64,000 nucleotides of DNA, from positions 48,539,748 through 48,603,747 of the forward strand of contig NC_092688.1 of assembly GCF_964275005.1 (NCBI RefSeq), in the 5' to 3' direction. The position numbers and the translations under genes were made by a program. The DNA comes from Diadema setosum (taxonomy: Eukaryota > Echinodermata > Echinoidea > Diadematoida > Diadematidae). Positions 44,400-57,200 of this stretch are shown piece by piece (position 1 is the stretch's first letter; every line of letters begins with the position of its first letter). The notes under the pieces are model-generated. The model saw only the letters and a list, made by a program, of their open reading frames with translations, was not told the DNA's origin and searched no databases.

Positions 44400-45175
44400 G
44401 CGGTGCGTAATATATGTCCCCGCCGGAAGTAGCATTTTGTAGCAAATGTACAATACAGGTCAAAAATCAAGGTCAAAGGTCAAATAAGTCAAAGGTCAAA
44501 ATTCCTGTGTAGAAGTTCTGAAGCCCTCACCTGGTGCCACCATATACAGCAAATGGAATTGAAATCGGGTTAGAAATGGCGAAGGAGTAGCATTTTGTAG
44601 CAAAATGTACAATACAGGTCAAAAATCAAGGTCAAAGGTCAAAGAAGTCAAAGGTCAAAATTCTGCGTAGAAGTTTTGAAGCCCTCACCTAGTGCCATCA
44701 CATATAGCAAACAGAATTGAAATCGGGTTAGAAATGGCGAAGGAGTAGCATTTTGTAGCAAAATGTACAATACAGGTCAAAAATCAAGGTCAAAGGTCAA
44801 AGAAGTCAAAGGTCAAAATTCTGCGTAGTAGTTTTGAAGCCTTCACCTAGTGCCATCATATAAAGCAAACGGAATCGAAATCGGGTTAGAAATGGCGAAG
44901 GAGTAGCATTTTGTAGCAAAATGTACAATATAGGTCAAAGGTCAAGGTCAAAGGTCACGACTAAAATTCTGTGTAGAAGTTTCAAAGCTCCCATGTAGTG
45001 CTATCATATAAAGCAAACAGAATCAAAATTGGCTCATAAATGACAGAGAAGTAGCAAATTGAAGATTTTGATCACACACAGACGCACACACGGACGGACG
45101 GACACACGAACACACACACGTACGGAGCCCGTTTCATAGTCCCTTGCTCGAACTCGTTCGGCGGGGACAATAATG
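44400..45175. repeat. 158-bp tandem array with AGGTCA words, array 1
   Basis: Units of 158 bp start gcgaaggagtagcattttgt (44579, 44737, 44895) and each holds ggtcaaaggtcaaagaagtc and aaaggtcaaaatt. About four units lie between an entry tgtccccgccgga near 44416 and an exit ttcggcggggaca near 45158, which are inverted with respect to each other. A second array is at 49030-49630. Confidence 0.85.
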
Positions 45176-46169
45176 TAATAAACACTAAATGTTTCCGTTA
45201 AAATGATGAAACCCACAATACTCCACTGTTAAATGCCATATATTGCGAATGCTGAATTTGATGCAAATTCATTTAAGGACACAAACCAACACTTTTGTTT
45301 TCACTTTGTATCAAGTTTGATGGGACATTAACTTTTCTTCATGCTAAAATGCTGTTATGTAAAATATCTGAAAATGTTTTGTGCGGTGTTTCAAAAACAC
45401 ATTACTCACTCGTAATGAAAGGTATTATCTATGCTAGCAATTGATGTTTTCCATCCAGTCAGGAGAGACATAAATTCACCAGTTGTCTTGACTTATCAAA
45501 TAGGATGGGCCTAGTCAATGTAAATAACATAAAAAATTATATCTGTGATAAAGGGGGCTTTTATGTATAGGGTCTTTTGTGCTCATACAAAAAGGCAATT
45601 TAAGAGAATACGATTAGCTACTACATATTATGGGATTATCAAATTGTCCTGCACTTGCAGTACTCGTTAAATACATTCTGATTTATTACAAACTTATTTT
45701 ACAGTATGAATGCTGTTGCTGAATGTCTGTAAACATGGTTCTAAAGTACAGTTTCACATGCAAAATCGGTGGTAAATAAAGACAGCTCCAGACAGAAGAA
45801 ACTCAGTTATACATACATATAAGGTACATATTTACAATATATCCACACACATATTTTATTCAAGGTGTAAGCTTAATATACTTAAAAATCTGATTTTACA
45901 AAATATTTGATATACACTGTATTTAAAGTACAATGCCTGTGATGGGATACATACTTGTAGCATTAGCAATGAAATCTCAGATTCAGCACACATCATTAAA
46001 CTGAAAACACTTGGTAACTGAAAAGGTGGCAGGAGATTTGTATTAAATCTTGAGCTAAATTTGCACAAACCAGTAACAAATCAAAATACATGTTCAATAT
46101 TAATTCATTTTGATATTTACCTTTACCAAAAAAGAATACCCATACCAGCACTTGACACAAACTCTTTTT

Positions 46170-46355
46170 CTCTGATGGCCTGTTAGGGCCACTAAACTCT
46201 TTAATTCTCAAATTTTGGTGGTTTAAAAAAAATATAGTGGCCCAAAATAAACAGAAACATGACAATCTATTTTGAATTTTAAGTGCCTTTCTGGAAATTT
46301 AGTGGTCAGATATCAATTTTTAGTGGCCCCAGGCCTCCACTAATGTCAAACCCTG
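46170..46355. repeat. Dispersed repeat (gggccactaaa), copy 2
   Basis: Shares gggccactaaa...ctttaatt and tcaatttttagtggcccc with 39860-40090. Confidence 0.5.
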
Positions 46356-46687
46356 CCAATACTGACAACTCAAACTATCAACATCTAGTATATAAAGACT
46401 CTATCTTCCAATGATAACCTGCACAAGAATAGAGTGCTGCAACCCATACAGTAGTTTACAATATTTACAGGCTACTTCTGTCCCTGCTCCACACACACAC
46501 ACAGACAGACAGACACACACACACACACACACAGACACAGTTTACATTCACACACATGCAGACTTCAAAAATTTAAATCCCAATACAGTACATCTTGTTG
46601 AAGTTGACATACATTTGACCACAGAAAATCTGTCAACCTATAGATGCAAATGTTGACTTGCATGCTTTACACATGCTTACCACGCCT

Positions 46688-46808
46688 AGACCCCGTTTTA
46701 TCAAAAGATACAATTGATTATAACTTTTCTTACTACACAGGCTGCCAAGACTCATCATAGAAATCAACTATATTGATCAATTATAACTCTTCATAAAACA
46801 GGCCCTTG
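46688..46808. mobile_element. Hairpin MITE, family C, copy 2
   Basis: accccgttttatcaaaagat and cttcataaaacaggccc are inverted; the family matches 32687-32809 in reverse orientation. Confidence 0.65.
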
Positions 46809-48265
46809 GTGTTAGAGGTCACCTTCAGTTGTGGACTAACATGCACATTTGTAAGGTGATACAACATTTACTGCAGATATGAACCCCTAAAGTTTAATGA
46901 TCTCTGATTTGTTTACCTCTACTCTATGAAGGAAACCTGCAACTGTGTAGAATGAAGGCCAAGTCCAGCAAGAAGTCTTGTATATAAGTTAATGTATAGA
47001 CAGGTCACAATGTGAGATCAGCTATGATGATATCTTGTCCAGATACCTGGTCACACCAATATGATAAACTGTGCATTATTTTCCATGCAAATGTGAAAAC
47101 CGGAGAAACACCAGAATACATTGATCTGGAATACATTATTTGAATTGCAGCTGAAGTGGCATTGGTACAGCTACAAGTACACTGTGTTTAACTTGTGTTT
47201 AGGGAAGACAGATCGAAAAACCAGGGCCTTTAAAAATTTGGCTCATATTTAAATTTTAGAATATCCCGCTGTATTTCCACTCCATTTCTCAACAAAGAAC
47301 TGGCATTGAAACAGTATCAAAATGACTTTGAAATCAAAAGGATTACTTGAAGGAAACTTGGTATGGTTATAATGAATCCATCTATTTCAAATATTGAGAA
47401 AGGAACTGACATCAAAACAATAAAGTGTGTGTATGACCTAGGTGTAACATTCTAACATGCAATCACATCACAATCAAATCACAATCAAATCATAATCAAA
47501 TCCCAATTAAATCACTTTAAGCTTAAAATTTCTCTCTGTCAACAATTACAATGCTCAGGAAAAATTGTCATTCACATTGGTTGATCAACATTTAAAGAGA
47601 CGAAGAGAAAACCCAGAATTAACTAAATATCCATCACAATCCAGTCTGACTGCACACTTCTGTACAGTCAGAAACAGATGACCATGCATGACATGTCAAG
47701 GTGCATGAGACACACACAGATAAGGTCACAGCACACAATTCCACTGCGCCTGAATGAACGTTACAAATTAATGGGTTTACCTTAAAGTAGACCACGGCAA
47801 AGAATTGAACTTTACTAGCAATGGTCAAGGGTTTTTTGCTTTGTCTGTCTCTGTCAAAGAAGCAAACATACCTGTTGACTTATGCAATGTACATGTATAA
47901 GAGGGAAGGGATTTGCATATGATGCAGATTGATGCAGGTATGATCACATTTAATGCTGTACATACATACGTACATACATACACATACACACACACATGCA
48001 CACACACTATAATTATCTTTGAGGCAGTTTCAGAGAGCAAAGCTTACACATAGAGAGACACTAACTGGTACCTAACCCCTCCCCCCCCCCCAAAAAAAAA
48101 AATGGAGAAACAAACAAACAAACACAAGAGCATCCCCCACCCCCCGTTGTTGCAGTGTCTACCTTCATCTCTATGTGGGCCAGCATAATCCAGAAAGTCC
48201 TTAACAGAAATTATTGAATGTGAGAAGAATGATCTATTTCAAGCTGTTATCATGGGGGAAAGTTT

Positions 48266-51200
48266 TCAGGTTTGTCTCATCTCTAGGAAGAGGAGACTTC
48301 TTGAAGAGCCAACAGCAAACTTTGGGATTGGTCCCTGACGGTTATTATCCATGCAGTAGACGCCACGAGAGAGCTCCACAATCCGACCAGTAGTCTGCAT
48401 TAAAAGACAAAAAAAGGAACATGGACAGTACTGTAAAAGTGGAAATTTTTGCAATGTTGAAATTTTTGTGCATTTTGCGCAACCAGAAAGTAGCACGAAA
48501 ATAAATGCCCAAGAATATTTTTGCTTGCCATGTGTTCAAGCAGCTGATGTCTTCATTCCACAGAATTAAAAGCATGCAAAACTCATCTTGCCCGTCCAAG
48601 TGCAAAAAATAAGTCGGGCGAAAATATTCACTTTTACAGTATTATGTTATGTCAGGGTTTGAGACAGACAAGTAGAGCAGAGGAGCAAATCATCAAAGAA
48701 AAGAACAAAGAGCTGCCCAATTATCAAAGGTTGATATACTCGGACCAGTGATCCATTGGGACTGTGAACTTTTTATTCATACAGGCATGTTTTTGTTCCT
48801 CAGTAAAATGGTAGTAGACAAGTCAAGCCCTTAGAAGATACGTATGTACGGTAGGCCTGTATTCAAGCAGCCTATTATATGATAATGTGCATTTCAGTCG
48901 AAATACTGCACTCAGCACAAGTCACCTCTTAGTAATATTGTGATGTCATACAGTAGATTGCCTTACACATCACACAGTTTACATTGCTGATTTGATTTAC
49001 ACATTGGAACAAAGAAAACAAGGAAAAGTAGAAATTACGCGGTGCGCAATATCTGTCCCCGCCGGAAGTAGCATTTTGTAACAAAATGTGCAATATAGGT
49101 AAAAAATCAAGGTCAAAGGTCAAAGAAGTCAAAGGTCAAAATTCTGTGTAGAAGTTTTGAAGCCCTCACCTAGTGCCATCACATAAAGCAAATGGAATCG
49201 AAATTGGGTTAGAAATGACGAAGGAGTAGCCTTTTGTAGCCAATGTACAATATAGGTCAAAAATCAAGGTCAAAGGTCAAAGAAGTCAAAGGTCAAAATT
49301 CTGTGTAGTAGTTTTGAAGCCCTCACCTAGTGCCATCACATAAAGCAAACGGAATCGAAATCGGATTAGAAATGGCGAAGGAGTAGCATTTTGTAGCAAA
49401 GTCAAAGGTCAAGGTCACAACTGAAATTCTGTGTAGAAGTTTTAAAGCTCCCATGTAGTGCTATCATATAAAGCAAACAGAATCAAAATTGGCTCATAAA
49501 TGACAGAGAAGTAGCAAATTGAACATTTTGATCACACACGGACGCACACACGGACGGACGGACGCACGGACACACACACGTACGGAGCCCGTTTCATAGT
49601 CCCCTGCTCAAACTCGTTCGGCGGGGACAAAAAAAACTGTACAAGCCAACATGCTTATTATTACAAAACATACAAAGGCAAACTATATCCAACAAAAAGA
49701 TGTACAGAGAGAGAGAAAGTACCTGCAATGTCCCTCTGTCGATAACTCTGACCATGTTTGCATCACAGCCTCCTGCTACAATGTGATCCTTGCCAAGCCA
49801 CTGGGCACAGTATAGCTGATTTATAAAATAACAAACACACCCACAAAATAACATCCATTAATATCCATCAACTCACTCTAACTAGGTGCAATTCCTATTT
49901 TGTGAACTCTCTATATAATGTATATACAAATTTCTTTTATTTTTTATTTTTACTATCATTCTTTTTTTGCATGTGTAAATGTGTGACTTTCTGAGGTATC
50001 AGAGAAAGGTTATTAAAGCTAAAAGTACTGCAAAATTGAAAATTTTTGCACATTTCGAGCAACCAGAAGCCAGGGCAAAAATAAAAGCATGTGAATAATT
50101 TTGCATGCCACATGTTTTTAATTGATGTACTGATTCTGCAAATTTAAAAACACATGAAATTCACCTCACCCTGCCAAGCGCGAAAACTTGTGCAAAAATA
50201 TCCACTTTTAAGGTACATAAATTAGTATATCATTGTACAGTAACTGTGTCTGTTGTGTTAGTAACAGCAGCACTGCAAATGACCAATATTCACCTTTGGA
50301 AGACTTATTTTCATTCCCCATCTTTACAGCACCAGAACAAAATTTTGTTTGCCCCATCCTCCAAGATGTTGCTATTCATGTACAAACAGAGCGGGGTAAA
50401 TACTTATAGTAAATGTCAAAAGTAAAGACTGAAACAAGCTATAACCAGACTAGAGTCATCAAGCGATGAGGTGTGGTGGCACTCCCACATGACATCTGGA
50501 TTGATGACGAGTGTTTGTTAGTAGAAAGCAGACCCAACTACTCACCAGTGAATTGTTGATATCTTTAGGTACTGATTTGATGAGAGATCCTGTGTCATAG
50601 TCCCACACCTACAAAAAGAGAAACACAGAGCAGATGAACATCAGCAGAAAGGGCAAAAAATAAGACACGAAAACTTTAAAAACCTCTCAATAATACATGC
50701 ATGGATGATACACTATGTTTCCTGTAGTTGTACACATACAGTGTACATCAATATTACAGATTTTGAGTTTCTTGTCCAACTCTTCCTCTTTTAATTACCT
50801 GAACTATTTCTTCTTGCCCCCTGACATTCTCTTTACCAAATCACACTGGCTTTATCTAGGACAGTTTCCTAACACTCTCAGCCTTGTCACTGCAATTGTT
50901 TGCTGAAGTGGTCAAAGCAGCAATGTCTTCACAAAAGTGCCTTTTCTTTGCTTTCCTGCAGTCAATTTCTTTGTGGCATTCTTTACTCTCTCTTCCTTAT
51001 CTAAAGCCTTTTGTGATTCAGGTGATTATCATAAGGATACGTGGATGAGGCTGGAAGTGAGGCTAGAAGATCTTTGCTTCCCATCCCTCCTACATGGTAT
51101 TCATAGTCAGTAATGATTCCTGTAGCCAGTACATCCCTGTGCAGAACATTTGTAGTCACTACTTGTGTTCCATGGACACTCACTGCTCTAGCTACACCAA

Positions 51201-54200
51201 CCTACAAATTATACGGCACCATACACATTATTTTCACAATATCAAACAATTTTGAAATCACTGGATCTTGTTGCATAGAGTCTCTGTAGAAGATGTGAGA
51301 TCTCGGGATTATATGAAGAGAACTTGGCTTGACCTAGCACAGGAATTTATTCACACAGACTGCCTTTAAGGTGCATTACCTGCCACACACTAGGTTTGAC
51401 ATAGCGGGCACTGAATAATGTATTTAGAAATATCTTGAACTAAGAAATGCACCCCACTGAGTCAGCAGCTACTGTGAATCAAAAAATGCTCACGGCATGA
51501 AATTTTTGTGAATCGGAGCTAACGGTCTTTTTCCCATCTTTTGCCTTTGACATTCAATGCATACAGTGTGGGCAAGAACTTTTGCATGCATTTTAATTTT
51601 GCAAATCTTGGCTCTCGCAAAATTTGTGAAATTAAAATGCAGGCAAACAATTCTGGTTTTACAGTAGTTTCTTAAAATCAAGTCAATCAAAGCCTCTCAC
51701 AGAGATGTATATCAACTGACCCTTCACAGCCAATATTCTTTAACAGAGCAATAATGAACTTCTCATTTGTTATTCTATATTCAAATTGTCACTTTTCACT
51801 ATATTTCACATTCCTAGTAACCTCATATCAATTTCATTTTGCTCAAGGAAAGTTAGTGGTCTACCTTTGTGAGATCCATCATGACCAACAAATTCATGTA
51901 TGTGGTCATGTCCACTTACAGAGAGCAATAACTTGTTTCTCCTAATGTTCATAGATTCCAACAAAAGTAAAAAGCACTTAACATTTTACAAGGACATGTT
52001 GAAAATTTTAAGCACATTTCTGTAGCTTTTCAAAGACATGAAATTCAAATGCTTTCCAAAGTGTATACAAATAATATGCTAGGTAGGAAGCAGACTGAGA
52101 CAGAGAGGGAGAGAGAGAGAGAAAAAAAAAGACAAAGATGAATCACCTGGAGATTGTTTGTTTTCCTCCATGAACCAGTCAAAATGTGATTGTGATGAAC
52201 ATCAATATCAAGGGCATCCCCACAGATGTGAGGACCATACGTTTTCCTGTGGAGACAGACAGAGACTATTGATCATGTGTCAAATGGCCATGACTCTCAT
52301 GTTGAGTGTATCTACAACAGAATAATTTCAGAAGCAAGGTCAAATATGGCGAGTCCACATATAACAAGAATGGATATGACAGAACTTGAAATCATGACAA
52401 GGAGGGATATGGTGAGAGTAAAATGTAAATCCTTGGCCCCATCTTCTCTTTTTGATATTCACCTATTGTACATGTATGGTAAATTTTATGGTCAATTTTA
52501 GATAGATAGAATTTGGCCATGAAATTGGGCTGTATACTTTGATTGAATATGGCCAGAAAATAGACTGAGTTTAGCTGTGAAGACTAGCAATGATCGGACA
52601 AACCTGGTAATGAGGGCTAGCTGAAATGCGTGTAGTTACCATGCACTGAGCTGTGAGTTATTCTCCCCTTTTCTTCTAAAACATATAATTTCTTGAATAA
52701 TGGTGGTGCAATGTCTATTTTGGTAGCCTGGGTCACTAGGCCACCGCTATTTTGGGGCCTTGCTATATGTAAACCCCAAATGCAGGCATTTTCAGGAATG
52801 ATTTTTTGTTTGTTGGTTTGTTTGTTTGTAAATAATAATGTACAAAATCTTCTGATTTTCAACCTGAGGCTGCTGCTTCTAACCTGATGGCATGCTCATT
52901 TCCAATCTGCCAGAATTGGATAGTGTCGTCCCAGCCTCCAGTCACAAACTCCTTCTCTAGTTTTGGATGAAACTTGACGGAAAACACCCTGCTCCTGTGG
53001 CCATCCATTACATTCATAGATGGACTAGAAGGGAAAAACATAATCATTGCTGGACATTCTGAAGTATACATGGTATGAGATATGCATCCATACATGTAGT
53101 GCACAAGCAGTATGATGATATAGTGTGACAAGCATACATCCTATGGTGCCAATACATATAATTTGTTATTTCATCTGTGGCTTCACCTTGGGTGAAAAGT
53201 GCAGATACTACAATTTTCCAGCCAATCTTGCCCTGTGTACATCAAATGTGTGTACTCCCTATCTACTATCATGCCTTCTCATGATTCTAATTCTAATATT
53301 TTGTCAGGGTAGCCCATTCACCAATAAGTAGTGGTCTTCCATGGAGCCCCGAATGATATTGATGAACATATGTACATTAAATAGCAAAATGTATATACAG
53401 AAGATAACATATGTACATTGCAAAGTAACATAAAGAATACAGTGAATATTGACTATGGCACAACAAGAGTTCATCAGAACGCCGATATAACAATTAAAAC
53501 GCCATTGGGCAGGAATGATTAGCTCGCCCAGAATAAATTTGGTGTCTTATTTACAAATATATACAACTTCGTTTAAACAATTTCTTAAATGAATATGTGG
53601 AAGAAGCTGATCTGATTGAATAATCTCGTTTGTTCCATTAAAGGACAAGTGCACCTTCATAGACATGTGGGTTGAGTGAATGCAGCAATATTAGTACAGT
53701 AGAACACATCAGTGAGAGTTTGAGGAAAATCGGACAATCCGTTCAAAAGCTTTGAATTTTTAAGTATCTGCGCAGTCACTGCTGGATGAGAAGACTACTA
53801 CAGTGTATGATGTCATATGCGTACAATGATATAAAGAAAACTAGAAATGTCGCTATGGCGACTGATGCCTCCGCCATAATGCATGATTCTTCCAATAGGT
53901 GTATGGTACAATGTCTTCACAATGTGTTATGACAGTTTCACAAAACTGACAAAATATTGAAATGACAGGTTTGTCAGAAATATCTTGAATGTTCACTTTC
54001 CTTGAACTAGGTTTGCTATAATTGTCTAAGAGTGCAGGTACCTGTATTTGGGGAATTGAGAACTTTTACTTGACTTCTGACCTACCCTTTTATAAGTTTA
54101 TGCATTGAGTAATTTTCAAGGTATGAAGAAAGAGTGTAATTAAAGTATAAAATATATATATATTTGCATTTAAACCTGACCTTTGACCCTTAACCTTTGA

Positions 54201-57200
54201 CCTTCTGGCTGGAAATTTCTCAGAGAATCTCCATTAGGGAATACATGTATATATCAAGTTTTAGTTTTAAAAATAATAATGTAAGCATTGCATATACTAG
54301 TATATGAGGGAAATAGTAAAATTTTGAGGAGTTGACCTTGACCTTTGACCCCCCTGACTAGTGACCCATGACCCCTACATTCCCTAGAAAATCCCTGCCA
54401 GTCAGTACATGTGTATGTACCAAGTTCCATGAAGATACATTGAACCATTTGCAAGAAAAGTGAAATTGTAACATATTCACCTAACCTTTGACCTTTTGAC
54501 CTTTGACATTATGACATGAAACTCTCTCTGGAGAATCTTTATGCAGTAGTACATGTCTACAATAAGTTTCAAGATAATACCTTCGGGCATTACATGGATA
54601 TGGGGGAAATAGCAATGTTTTTAGCATTTGACCTTGACCTTATGACCTTTGACCTCCTGCCAATGTCACTAAAATCTACTCAACTAATTGCCCCATCATA
54701 CATCATCCTTGGACCAAGTTTGGTGAAAGCTGCTTCATCCAGTTTAGAGTTATCACGAAAACAGATAAATTTTAGGGTTTGACCTTGATCTTTGACCTTT
54801 GACCTCTGTCCAATTTCACTAAAACCTAATCAAGTAATTGTCCCATCATACATCATCCTCAGACAAATTTTGGTGAAATTTGCTCCATGCAGTCTTGAGT
54901 TATCGCGTAAACAGATACAATTTAATGATTTGACCTTGACTTTTGACCTTTGACCTTTGGCCGATTTCACCCAAAATCTAATCAATTAATTGCCCCATCA
55001 TACTTTATACTTGGACCAAGTTTGGTAAAATTCCAGTCAATATTACTTAAGTTATCGCGTAAACGAATGCGGACGTACGTACGTACATACGGACGGACGG
55101 ACAACCCGAAAACATAATGCCTCCGGCACCACTTCGTGGCGGAGGCATAATAAAAAGAGAATTTCACAAAACTTCACTTTTTGAATAAAGTGCACATTTC
55201 TTCGACTTGTTACTGACATATGTTAAGGGTAATATTGTTCCTCCTGCCTTCTGAAAGAGAGAAGTCAAGTGTTCTTTTGTTATGCGAGAAAAGTGAAAAT
55301 ATGTTGAATTTTCTTTATTCTCTCTTTATATCATTGTACACATGTGACATCACAAGCTATAGTAGTCTTCTCATCCAGCCTTGAGTGTGCAGAAACTTCA
55401 AAAATTCATTACTTTTGAACGGATTGTCCGATTTTCCTCAAACTCTCACTGATGTGTTCTACTGTACTAATATTGCTGCATTCACTCAACCCACATGTCT
55501 ATGAAGGTGCACTTGTCCTTTTAAAGTATTGTAGCAGCACAATGACTCACACTTTCATTTTCTCGCACTACTAAGAATTGTTTTCGTCCACTCGCTGACC
55601 GCTAGTGGTCACTCTACGGCGTAACACAAGCACATTTTTACGACCGCTCTGGCCCTCTGTATCGCGAGCACGCGTATATCATCTGTCACATTCCTCGCGA
55701 ACAACGTAACTTCACCTCCGGTCACTCCTACGGTCACCATGACAACGCGAGATGGACATCCTTTCTAACCAATCTCCTTCTTTTCTTCGCTCCACGTCTC
55801 GAGGAAACTTTGCACGCATGCTACAACTCTTCATTCACAAAATTCAACTTTTCATGCACACTACATTTCTTGACCAGCTTTCGACGTGAAAGGTGCAAAG
55901 CACGGAAACGTCAAGTTGTCAACTCGCCAAACTTTATCAACAAACATCGGACTCGCGAACTTCTCTCTCTCTCTCTCTCTCAATCTATCTCTATTTTCCA
56001 TCTCTAACTTCGCCGTCTCGTGGAGCAGTCAATATTGTGCTACTTCGACATATTTACTGGAATTATACTTTGTGTCGCGTTATGTTCTTGTGTATATACC
56101 AAACGGGAAAGTGCAATAACTGAACTCTCAATTGGAGGCCCATTTCCTGCAACAGCATCGACTCCAGGCGCAGCTTGGAAACGCGGGAGATATTGTGTGT
56201 ATCAAAACAACGAATGGTGAGTAGAAGGATATATTCTCTACGCTCTATAAATATCCTACTACGAAATCCCTTCAGTATTAAGATACAATTGGGCTACACT
56301 TGTGACAATCAGAGCGAAATCTTGGCACACATAGACTTTCACTTTCTATTAGCCTTGAGTGATGTTCATATGTTCATAATTTATGATTTATTCTGTCCAC
56401 ATGGTCATACTTGCCACCATATTTTAGAATACAGTAACACAATGCTACATGACTGCTATTCAGATGTCATGTTGAATGAACAGAACAGCAGACTATGGGA
56501 CATAAGCTTTGGCAATAAGAGAGATTAGCTTTACAAAGTTATACAGAATTAAAGTTTTGAACACTTCCATTAGTCACAATTCAATTAAAATGCCTTAACC
56601 CTATTTTAACTGGGCTATTTGAGACCAAGTTTTTACTGGGGGGGGGGGGGGGTCAATTTGACCCCCCTTCAGATCTCGGCCGCCGATGGCGCGATCGCTG
56701 CAAAATTCTGCCTGAACAAAGAGCCGGATGTCAACTACAAGATTACATGGTCATACAATAGAAAGATATTGATTTTCTATTTTTAGTATATCAATTATGT
56801 AAATTTATGCACGAAATTTTTATTTCACCTGTAACTCCATTAAAAAGACTAAAGGATTGCTAAATTTTTGTTCGAGAATTCCTTAAGATACATCAAACAA
56901 TTTTCTTGCAAAAAAATAGCACAATCAAAATAATTTTTTTTTAATTGTTTTTTAATTTCCTATGTATTTTGTTTTTTCGACCTTTTGTTTTCTATTGTTT
57001 TTTGACCAAATTTTGTTGCAGGCACTTTTTCAAGCTTATCTACATTAGAATTGATTAATTTCAATGCTTAAAAGTGGAAATAATCTAATTTATATCAATT
57101 TAACAAAAAAAACCAAACCACAATTTGCATTGGATTTGCACACAATATCGTGAATTTGAGCCGTTTATGGGTTGACATGCATATAATGCAAATTATTACG

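Larger units (their letters stand above)
45176..48265. other. Region downstream of the WD40 gene
   Basis: No exon recognised. It contains a CA/CAGA microsatellite (about 46492-46550), a (ACAT)n patch (about 47955-48005) and several repeats listed separately. A TTTATT word near 45855 (AATAAA on the minus strand) is one of several candidate poly(A) signals for the WD40 gene. Confidence 0.3.

Noticed and set aside
44400-45175. CRISPR-like regular repeats
   Set aside because: The 158-bp units are contiguous tandem copies with no distinct spacers, in an intron-rich eukaryotic sequence.
48345-48605. 86-codon minus-strand open frame upstream of the last WD40-gene exon
   Set aside because: Most of it lies in the family A MITE and it is in a different frame from the real exon.
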